Shown: in pieces, positions 1 through 5,434 of the stretch
Layout of the letters: the number at the start of each line of letters is the position of its first letter
How positions within the stretch are numbered: position 1 is the first letter of the stretch
From: Oscillospiraceae bacterium
Lineage (GTDB): Bacteria > Bacillota > Clostridia > Oscillospirales > Ruminococcaceae
DNA: 5,434 bases
Assembly: GCA_018055565.1 (NCBI GenBank)
Contig: JAGPHI010000089.1
Location: 1-5,434 of the forward strand
Direction: 5' to 3'
The notes under the pieces: model-generated
What the model saw: only the letters and a program-made list of their open reading frames with translations
Databases searched by the model: none
What the model was told of the DNA's origin: nothing
Made by a program: the position numbers and the translations under genes

Positions 1-1739
1 CCTTCCACAATAACGCCCTCGGAGGATTTGTGCTTTTTGATGGGGATATCAAAAATGTCTTGCGGCGCTGCCTCGCGCACCATTTTATTGTATTCTTCTT
101 TAATTTTTAACAGCAAGCGCGAAAGCTGTGTGCCGCCGTAACCGATAGAGGCATACAGCTCCTCGGCAGAATTAAGGCGCTGGCGGCGCGCGATATCGGC
201 GATAAAATCATCATATTTTGCATCGGCAATTGTAATGAGATTGCGCCGCAGCTCTTTTTCCAGCGCGGCCTTGCCCTCGGCAATGTTTTCTTCCTTGCGC
301 TCTTTTTTAAACCAATTGCGTATTTTGTTTTTGGCTTCGCTGGTGGTTACAATGTTTAGCCAGTCGCGGCTGGGGCCCTTATCTTTTGGGCCTGTAAGCA
401 CCTCGATAATCTCGCCCGTTACCACCTTATGGTCGATAGGCACAATGCGCCCGTTGACCTTAGCGCCCACCATGCGGTTGCCCACCGCCGAGTGGATGGC
501 ATAGGCAAAGTCAATCACGGTGGCGCGCGCGGGCAGGTTAATCACATCGCCTTTCGGCGTAAACACAAACACCTCTTCGGGCAAAAGCTCGGACTTAATG
601 TCGCGCAGCAAATCGCCCGCATCTTCGTTTTCGCGCTGGCTTTCCAAAAGCTGACGCACCCATGCGATGCGCTCTTCAAGCTTGTCGGAATTGTTGATGC
701 CCGCTTTGTATTTCCAGTGGGCGGCTACGCCATATTCCGCCGTTTGATCCATTTCATACGTGCGGATTTGCACTTCAAACGGAATGCCTTCGTGCCCAAT
801 AACCGTGGTGTGCAGCGATTGATACATATTGGGCTTTGGCGTGGAGATATAATCCTTAAAGCGGCTGGGGATCGGATGATACATATCATGGATAACGCCC
901 AGCGCGTTATAGCATTCGCCCACAGACGATAAAATAATGCGCACGGCATACACGTCATATATTTCTTCAAAATCGCGGTTTTGAATATAGAGCTTGCGAT
1001 AAATGCCATACACCGATTTGATGCGCTTTTTAATCACGAAATCTGTCATGGCGTTTTCTTCAAGGCGCTCTGCAATGCGATCGGCAAGGCTAGACACAAA
1101 CGCTTCCGCGCCGCCGCAGGCCGATTTAACATGCTCTTCAATTTCGGTATAGCCAATGGGGTCAAGATGGCGCAGGCTGCGGTCTTCCAGCTCTTCCTTG
1201 ATATTGCTCATGCCAAGACGATGCGCAATGGGGGCATACACCTCCATCGTTTCCAGCGCCTTATCGCGGCGCTTTTGTTCGGGCCATGCGTCCGAGGTGC
1301 GCATATTGTGCAAACGGTCGCACAGTTTAATCAGCATTACGCGGATATCACGGCTCATCGCCAGCAGCATTTTGCGCAGGTTTTCCGCCTGCTGCTCCTC
1401 CACAGAGGAAAACGTGATTTTGCCAAGCTTTGTTACGCCGTCTACCAAAAGCGCCACATCGCCGCCAAAGCTTGCTTTGATGCTGTCTAATGAGATATCC
1501 GTGTCCTCTACCACATCATGCAAAAGCGCGGCACAAACAGAGTCCGTGTCGAGGCCGAGGTCGATCAAAAGCGCCGCCACATTAATGGGGTGGCTGATAT
1601 AGCTTTCGCCCGAAAGGCGTGTTTGCCCCTCGTGTGCGGAATCCGCCACCGCATATGCACGGTGTATCTTTTCCATATCGTAAGAACGGCCAGAATCCAG
1701 CATCAGCTTTTCCAGCGCTTCATAAGTTTGCAATGACAC
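1..1739 (-). CDS. relA: Bifunctional (p)ppGpp synthetase/hydrolase, Rel family (3' end beyond the window)
   Basis: Long Rel/SpoT homologue: it makes (p)ppGpp from ATP and GDP/GTP on amino-acid starvation and hydrolyses it, controlling the stringent response in the cytoplasm at the ribosome. From the GTG at 1739 the domains run as follows. The HD hydrolase (about residues 25-190) has His50, HDVVED at 74-79 and Asp141 in KLCDRLHN. The synthetase (about 235-345) has RIKSVYGIYRKL at 239-250, RFKD at 293-296, YQSLHTT at 306-312 and Glu322 in FEVQIRT. The TGS domain (about 388-450) begins EVFVFTPKGD, followed by SRDWLNIV and part of the helical region. RFKD, rather than the EXDD form of monofunctional RelA, plus an intact HD site indicate both activities. 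Family length is roughly 720-740 residues; 579 codons are visible, so the zinc-finger and ACT domains lie off the left edge. GTG was chosen because AAAGGA lies about 10 nt upstream and the N-terminus then matches family length; a TTG at 1745 is in frame but only about 4 nt from that site. It starts 28 bp after recJ and is probably co-transcribed with it. Identity is certain; symbols rel, relA and spoT are all used for this type. Confidence 0.96.
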   Translation of the reverse strand, partial: MSLQTYEALEKLMLDSGRSYDMEKIHRAYAVADSAHEGQTRLSGESYISHPINVAALLIDLGLDTDSVCAALLHDVVEDTDISLDSIKASFGGDVALLVDGVTKLGKITFSSVEEQQAENLRKMLLAMSRDIRVMLIKLCDRLHNMRTSDAWPEQKRRDKALETMEVYAPIAHRLGMSNIKEELEDRSLRHLDPIGYTEIEEHVKSACGGAEAFVSSLADRIAERLEENAMTDFVIKKRIKSVYGIYRKLYIQNRDFEEIYDVYAVRIILSSVGECYNALGVIHDMYHPIPSRFKDYISTPKPNMYQSLHTTVIGHEGIPFEVQIRTYEMDQTAEYGVAAHWKYKAGINNSDKLEERIAWVRQLLESQRENEDAGDLLRDIKSELLPEEVFVFTPKGDVINLPARATVIDFAYAIHSAVGNRMVGAKVNGRIVPIDHKVVTGEIIEVLTGPKDKGPSRDWLNIVTTSEAKNKIRNWFKKERKEENIAEGKAALEKELRRNLITIADAKYDDFIADIARRQRLNSAEELYASIGYGGTQLSRLLLKIKEEYNKMVREAAPQDIFDIPIKKHKSSEGVIVE

Positions 1740-1765
1740 GTACAATCGTTCCTTTCCCGAACAAT
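1740..1765 (-). promoter_or_regulatory. rel ribosome binding site within a small predicted hairpin
   Basis: Reading the minus strand, AAAGGA occupies 1755-1750, ten bases before the GTG start. The arm AUUGUUC (1765-1759) can pair with GAACGAU (1751-1745), giving seven pairs including one U-G, around the loop GGGAAAG (1758-1752). The ribosome binding site is therefore split between the loop and the 3' arm. The 5' arm begins two bases after the recJ stop codon, so ribosomes finishing recJ would cover and open it. The sequence of the binding site is directly visible; the fold and any coupling role are inference, and the helix is A/U-rich and short. Confidence 0.45.
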
Positions 1766-1767
1766 GG

Positions 1768-3804
1768 CTAATTTTCTAGGCTGCGCAAAATATTGGCCGA
1801 TGCCAAATCGCGTTTTTCCGAAACAGGCACCGCCGCGTAAAATTCCGCGCCGTCCTGCTCTTTTTTCTCCACAAGGCCCAGCTCGCACAGCGCTGCAAGC
1901 GACACCAATATTTTGCCCGCATTTTCCGCACCCAACAGGGCAAACAGTGGGCGCAAATCCCGCGCGGGCAAGCCGCCCTGGCATACGCGCTTATACACCG
2001 CCACGGTGTCTGCCCGTTGCGGTTTTAACAAAAGGCGCTCGTTATCCGAAAGGCTGGCGCCTGTGATTAACGCTTCAAAGCTGCCCGCAGGCTGTATGTA
2101 TGCATCGGAAAGCCCAGCTGGGCGCAGCTCTTTAATGCGGCCGGACACCATCTTGCCCGCCTTGCCCTCATACACCGAAAGCGCAATAGCCGCATCCACG
2201 CGCGCGCCCACCTCGTATCCCAGCGCCGCAGGCGACGTGCCAAACATCACGCAATACAAGCTTGCGCTGCCGCTTTTAAAGCGCACGCGGCAATGCTTGC
2301 CGTTTGTGATGGGATATACTGCGTCTATCAACACATTTTCAAGATAAAACAGCGGTGCAGGATTGGCCGCGCCAAATGGTGCCAAAAGCGAAAGCTGCTC
2401 TACATCCTCGGGCGTAAGGCGCGAAAGCTCTACCCGCGCGTCCAGCACAAGGGCGCTGCGCTCTGTGGCAGGGCAATGCGCGCTGACATAGGCGTTTATG
2501 GCGCGGCGCAGCGCGGGGATGTTTTCCTCGCGCACAGAAAGCCCTGCGGCCATCGCGTGCCCGCCAAAGCGAATTAGCAAATCGGCGCACGCGGCGATAG
2601 CGTCGTATAACGACACACCCTCCACGCTGCGGCCAGAGCCCTTGCCCTCGCCGTTTTCGTCTACCGAAATAATAATCACAGGCTTTGCGTATCGCTCTAC
2701 AATGCGCGATGCCACAATGCCGATTACGCCCTGATGATAGCCCTTGCCCTCCACCACCAAAATGCGGTCGTTTGCAAACGAGGCATCGCCCGCGATGCGC
2801 GCCGCAATTTCATCGGCGATATCCTGCTCGGCCTTTTGGCGCGCGGCATTATTTTCTTCGAGCACTGAAACAATTTCTGCCCCTGCGTCGATATCGTCGC
2901 ACAAAAGCAGCTCCAGCGCTGTATTGGCGGTATCCATACGGCCTGCCGCGTTTAAGCGCGGCGCAAGGCCAAACGAGATATTTTCGCTTGTTAGCTCTTT
3001 GCCTGTAAAGCCGCAGGCATCAATCAGCGCTGCAAGGCCCGGCCTTTCTGGGTTTTGCAAAAGCGCCAGCCCTGCTTTCACCAGCTTGCGGTTTTCGCCC
3101 GTAAGGGGCATAATGTCTGCCACTGTGCCAATGGCCACAAGGTCTGCATAAAAGGGCAAAAGCTCTTCGGCTTCGCAGCCCTCCAGCGCACAAATTAATT
3201 TAAACGCCACGCCCACGCCGGAAAGGCATTTAAACGGGCTTTGATCCTCTAAAAGCTGCGGATTAACAATTGCGACGGCAGGCGGCAGCGCAAGGGGTGG
3301 CAAATGATGATCCGTCACCACTACGTCAATGCCCTTTTGCGCGGCAAAGGCAATTGCCTCGCAGGCAGACACGCCATTATCCACCGTAACAATCAGCTCT
3401 ACGCCTTTTTCTGCCATATATTCCACGGTGGGCACCGAAAGGCCATAGCCCTCGTCCTCACGGTTGGGTAGCTTGTAGTACACCTCGGCGCCAAGCCCGT
3501 CTAAATAGGTGTATAAAAGCGCCGTGGCCGTTACGCCGTCCACATCATAATCGCCAAACACGGCAATGCGCTCGCCCTTATCCACCGCCGATAAGATGCG
3601 CGCGCAGGCTTTGTCGATATTGGCAAGAAAGGCTGCGTCAGACAGCGGCTCGTCTGCTTCTACAAACGCGCGCACGGTTTGCGTGTCGGTAAAGCCGCGC
3701 GCGGTAAGCACGTCGCACACAAGCCGCGGCAAGCCAAATGCCCGCTGCAAATCGGTGCCTGCGGCACTATTCGGTTTTAGTAGCTGCCAGGGACGATAAA
3801 ACAT
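1768..3804 (-). CDS. recJ: Single-stranded-DNA-specific 5'-3' exonuclease RecJ
   Basis: RecJ degrades single-stranded DNA 5' to 3' using divalent metal, in recombinational repair, mismatch repair and processing of stalled forks. The 678-residue product carries the complete DHH superfamily core: DYDVDG at 85-90, VDNG at 141-144, TDHH at 164-167 and the VAD aspartate at 230. PRLNAAGRM at 282-290 follows. The DHHA1 part has GYHQGVIGIVASR at 355-367, SGRS at 390-393 and GGHAMAAG at 414-421. An OB-fold-like region spans about 455-560, with LLAPFGAANPAP at its start. All expected metal ligands are present, so it should be active. A C-terminal extension (about 575-678, ending DLASANILRSL) is longer than in E. 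coli RecJ (577 residues) and resembles the winged-helix-like tail of clostridial RecJ proteins. The ATG at 3804 is chosen because GGAGG (3813-3809) lies just upstream and MFYRPWQLLKPN matches the usual RecJ N-terminus. The frame stays open to 3987, but that part overlaps the upstream gene and is not RecJ-like. It stops at TAG, 28 bp before rel. Confidence 0.97.
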   Translation of the reverse strand: MFYRPWQLLKPNSAAGTDLQRAFGLPRLVCDVLTARGFTDTQTVRAFVEADEPLSDAAFLANIDKACARILSAVDKGERIAVFGDYDVDGVTATALLYTYLDGLGAEVYYKLPNREDEGYGLSVPTVEYMAEKGVELIVTVDNGVSACEAIAFAAQKGIDVVVTDHHLPPLALPPAVAIVNPQLLEDQSPFKCLSGVGVAFKLICALEGCEAEELLPFYADLVAIGTVADIMPLTGENRKLVKAGLALLQNPERPGLAALIDACGFTGKELTSENISFGLAPRLNAAGRMDTANTALELLLCDDIDAGAEIVSVLEENNAARQKAEQDIADEIAARIAGDASFANDRILVVEGKGYHQGVIGIVASRIVERYAKPVIIISVDENGEGKGSGRSVEGVSLYDAIAACADLLIRFGGHAMAAGLSVREENIPALRRAINAYVSAHCPATERSALVLDARVELSRLTPEDVEQLSLLAPFGAANPAPLFYLENVLIDAVYPITNGKHCRVRFKSGSASLYCVMFGTSPAALGYEVGARVDAAIALSVYEGKAGKMVSGRIKELRPAGLSDAYIQPAGSFEALITGASLSDNERLLLKPQRADTVAVYKRVCQGGLPARDLRPLFALLGAENAGKILVSLAALCELGLVEKKEQDGAEFYAAVPVSEKRDLASANILRSLEN

Positions 3805-3813
3805 AAAGCCTCC
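3805..3813 (-). promoter_or_regulatory. recJ ribosome binding site
   Basis: On the minus strand GGAGG occupies 3813-3809 and is followed by CTTT and then ATG at 3804. It is the only strong Shine-Dalgarno match near the 5' end of the frame and it fixes the recJ start. The 4-nt spacer is shorter than the usual 5-9 nt, but the match to the anti-Shine-Dalgarno sequence is strong. Confidence 0.75.
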
Positions 3814-3853
3814 GATACATTTGAAAGAATTGCAGTTTGTGGTATACAGTAAA

Positions 3854-3873
3854 GGCATCGCTTGCGCAATGCC
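3854..3873 (-). other. Intergenic stem-loop with GCAA tetraloop between oxidoreductase and recJ
   Basis: Reading the minus strand, GGCATTGC (3873-3866), GCAA (3865-3862) and GCGATGCC (3861-3854) form an eight-pair stem with one U-G pair, closed by C-GCAA-G. That loop is of the stable GNRA class. A further G-U pair (3874 with 3853) could extend it. The stem begins 8 bases after the oxidoreductase stop codon. The tail is TTTACTGT, only three T in a row, so this is at best a weak intrinsic terminator. It could equally be an RNA-processing or 3'-end-stabilising hairpin that sets the ratio of oxidoreductase to recJ-rel expression. The pairing is seen in the sequence; the role is inference. The rest of the 77-bp gap is A/T-rich and shows no convincing promoter. 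Confidence 0.5.
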
Positions 3874-3881
3874 CGCGCATT

Positions 3882-5434
3882 TTATGAATGGGTGTAAGCA
3901 TATCGTTCCGCCACCGCTTTGGCCGCGCGAATGCCATCTACCGCGGCCGACACAATGCCGCCCGCATAGCCTGCGCCCTCGCCGCAAGGATATACACCCT
4001 TAAGCTCCGTGCTTTCAAGGCTTTCCTTGTCGCGCGTGATGCGCAAGGGCGAGGATGTGCGTGTTTCAATGCCTGTTAAAACGGCGCTTTGTGCTGTGTA
4101 GCCGCTAAGGCGGCTATTAAAAAAGCGCAAGCCGCCGCGCAGCGCATCGGCCAGTTCCTTTGGCAAAAGCGCGCCTAAATCCGCAGCGCGCACGCCCAGC
4201 GGGTATGTGGGCTGCACAGTACTGAGAGCAAGCTTGCCCTCGCCGTTTAAAAAGCTTTGCACGCTTTCGGCCGGTGCCGCATAATCGCCGCCGCCCGCCT
4301 TGAATGCCGCGGCCTCCAAATCGCGCTGAAACGCCACCGCGCGCATTGCATCGCCCCCAAAATCGGACGGATGCACGCTGACAGCCACGGCGGCATTGGC
4401 ATTTTTGCCATCGCGCGCATATAGGCTCATGCCGTTTGTAACCACGGTGTTTTCCTCGCTGGCCGCGGCCACCACGCTGCCGCCCGGGCACATGCAAAAG
4501 GTGTATACGCCACGCGCGCCCACATTGGTAGACAGCTGATATTCGCCCTGCGGCAAGGCGGGATGCCCCGCAGCGCCATGATACAGCGCCGCGTTGATAT
4601 CGCTTTGTAAATGCTCTGCACGAAAGCCGACGGAAAACGGCTTTGCCTCAAGCGCAAAGCCCTGTTTTTGCAGCATCGCAAAGGTATCTCTGGCGGAATG
4701 CCCCGTAGCAAGCAATAAAACGCCGCACGGAATATCGCCCTCGGGCGTTTGCACGGCCACTAAACGGCCATTTTCGGTTTGCAGGCCTGTAAGCGCCGTA
4801 TGAAAGCGGATTTCCCCGCCCAGCGCCAAGATTTCCTCGCGGATAGACACAATCACCGCACGCAAGCGGTCGGTGCCGATGTGCGGCTTTTGCAAATAGG
4901 CAATTTCGGCGGGCGCACCGTGCTGCAAAAATGTTTCGGTTACAAACCCACAAAGCGGGTCGTGTATGCGCGTGGTAAGCTTGCCATCCGAAAAGGTGCC
5001 CGCGCCCCCCTCGCCAAACTGGATATTGGTGGCCGTGTCAAGGCCGCCGCCCGTGTAAAACGTGTTTACAGCGCCCACGCGCTGCGCCATTGCACCGCCG
5101 CGCTCAAGCACGATGGGGCGAAAGCCCTCGCGCGCCAAAACCAGCGCCGCAAAAATCCCCGCGGGGCCAAAGCCGCACACGCAAGGGCGCTCGCGCAGCG
5201 GTGTTTCACCTTTTTTTACAATAAACGGCATTTTTCGCACAAAGGATACTGCGCCGCCCTGCGCGGCACAGGCTTCTTCGGCCTGCGCGTCTTTCAGCGA
5301 AAGCGCCACAGTATACACCATTGTTTGCTTGCCGTGCCGCGCATCTACAGAGCTTTTGGCAAGCGCCGTGCTTTGCACCTTGTCTTCTTTAATGCGCAAC
5401 ACGCGGCGCGCCGCGGCATACGCATCCTCTACGC
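3882..5434 (-). CDS. FAD-dependent oxidoreductase, COG2509-like uncharacterised dehydrogenase (5' end beyond the window)
   Basis: Predicted cytoplasmic flavoprotein of the family annotated as NAD(P)/FAD-dependent oxidoreductase or uncharacterised FAD-dependent dehydrogenase. Its substrate is not established. Numbering from the first complete codon (5432), 516 residues are visible. A small N-terminal domain containing the SSVDAR motif precedes a Rossmann-type dinucleotide-binding segment, CGFGPAGIFAA (86-96), with the ribose-binding Glu at 110 in VLERG. Then come the family block QFGEGGAGTFSDGKL (138-152), ATGHSARDTF (242-251), FCMCPGG (312-318) and the C-terminal FAD-binding stretch GEGAGYAGGI (484-493). 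There is no signal peptide or membrane segment in the visible part. The GTG at 5402 is not the likely start: the frame continues open to the edge as VEDAYAAARR, which fits the family N-terminus, so perhaps 15-20 residues are missing. It ends at TAA, 77 bp before recJ. It may belong to the same transcript as recJ and rel, but the intervening stem-loop makes that uncertain. Family assignment is secure; function is unknown. Confidence 0.9.
   Translation of the reverse strand, partial: VEDAYAAARRVLRIKEDKVQSTALAKSSVDARHGKQTMVYTVALSLKDAQAEEACAAQGGAVSFVRKMPFIVKKGETPLRERPCVCGFGPAGIFAALVLAREGFRPIVLERGGAMAQRVGAVNTFYTGGGLDTATNIQFGEGGAGTFSDGKLTTRIHDPLCGFVTETFLQHGAPAEIAYLQKPHIGTDRLRAVIVSIREEILALGGEIRFHTALTGLQTENGRLVAVQTPEGDIPCGVLLLATGHSARDTFAMLQKQGFALEAKPFSVGFRAEHLQSDINAALYHGAAGHPALPQGEYQLSTNVGARGVYTFCMCPGGSVVAAASEENTVVTNGMSLYARDGKNANAAVAVSVHPSDFGGDAMRAVAFQRDLEAAAFKAGGGDYAAPAESVQSFLNGEGKLALSTVQPTYPLGVRAADLGALLPKELADALRGGLRFFNSRLSGYTAQSAVLTGIETRTSSPLRITRDKESLESTELKGVYPCGEGAGYAGGIVSAAVDGIRAAKAVAERYAYTHS

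Noticed and set aside
429..1490. Two long plus-strand open frames (429-932 and 981-1490) opposite rel.
   Set aside because: They are antisense shadows of the rel coding region. Their translations are His/Arg/Phe-rich with no recognisable domain, while the minus strand encodes a conserved Rel without interruption.
1764..3151. Several plus-strand frames of 80-145 codons opposite recJ.
   Set aside because: Antisense shadows of an intact, fully conserved recJ gene; they lack domain signatures and consistent ribosome binding sites.
3840..3870. Possible promoter on the minus strand in the gap before recJ (TTGCGC, 17 bases, TATACC).
   Set aside because: The -35-like element matches the consensus at only three of six positions and lies inside the hairpin; the -10-like element matches four of six. 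This is no better than expected by chance in an A/T-rich gap.
3805..3987. Upstream extension of the recJ frame to a start at 3987 (61 extra residues).
   Set aside because: The extension overlaps the 3' end of the oxidoreductase gene by about 100 bases, runs through the intergenic hairpin, is Arg/Gly/Cys-rich and unlike any RecJ N-terminus. The ATG at 3804 has a GGAGG site and a proper RecJ beginning.
4117..4953. Minus-strand frames of 94-126 codons inside the oxidoreductase gene, in other frames.
   Set aside because: Their compositions are Arg/Cys/Ala-rich, typical of out-of-frame reading of a GC-rich gene, and they sit entirely within the well-conserved oxidoreductase frame.
1..5434. A previously undescribed system such as a defence island, toxin-antitoxin pair, retron, CRISPR array or mobile element.
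   Set aside because: Three conserved housekeeping-type genes occupy nearly the whole window. No direct-repeat array, terminal inverted repeats, transposase, integrase, reverse transcriptase or small paired genes are visible.

Overview
The window is a compact, single-strand stretch of bacterial core chromosome. Three genes, all read right to left on the minus strand, fill almost all of it: an FAD-dependent oxidoreductase of the COG2509 type (5' end beyond the right edge), the single-strand DNA exonuclease gene recJ (complete), and a bifunctional (p)ppGpp synthetase/hydrolase gene of the rel/relA/spoT type (3' end beyond the left edge). The type of Rel (HD hydrolase, RFKD synthetase motif, TGS), the recJ-rel neighbourhood, the strong GGAGG-type ribosome binding site and the COG2509 gene suggest a Bacillota genome, probably Clostridia of moderate GC content. 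This placement is inference; no marker fixes a genus.

Layout from right to left, in the direction of transcription. 5434-3882: oxidoreductase, reading frame open through the right edge. 3881-3805: a 77-bp gap with a stem-loop capped by a GCAA tetraloop just after the oxidoreductase stop, then the recJ ribosome binding site. 3804-1768: recJ, 678 residues, with every DHH/DHHA1 catalytic motif present. 1767-1740: a 28-bp gap in which the rel ribosome binding site lies in and beside a small predicted hairpin. 1739-1: rel, 579 complete codons visible, covering the hydrolase, synthetase and TGS domains and part of the helical region. The C-terminal zinc-finger/ACT part is off the window.

The tight spacing suggests recJ and rel are co-transcribed and possibly translationally coupled. 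The oxidoreductase may share the transcript, but the 77-bp gap with its hairpin leaves room for partial termination or RNA processing. recJ (recombinational repair and replication fork processing) and rel (stringent response) are neighbours in many Bacillota, usually with apt (adenine phosphoribosyltransferase) between them; apt is absent here. The oxidoreductase has no established physiological role.

I found no mobile element, CRISPR array, RNA gene, repeat family or obviously new system. The points worth a second look are small: two intergenic RNA structures, the altered gene order, the uncharacterised oxidoreductase, two start-site traps, and a recurrent CTT-TTG codon pair for Leu-Leu.
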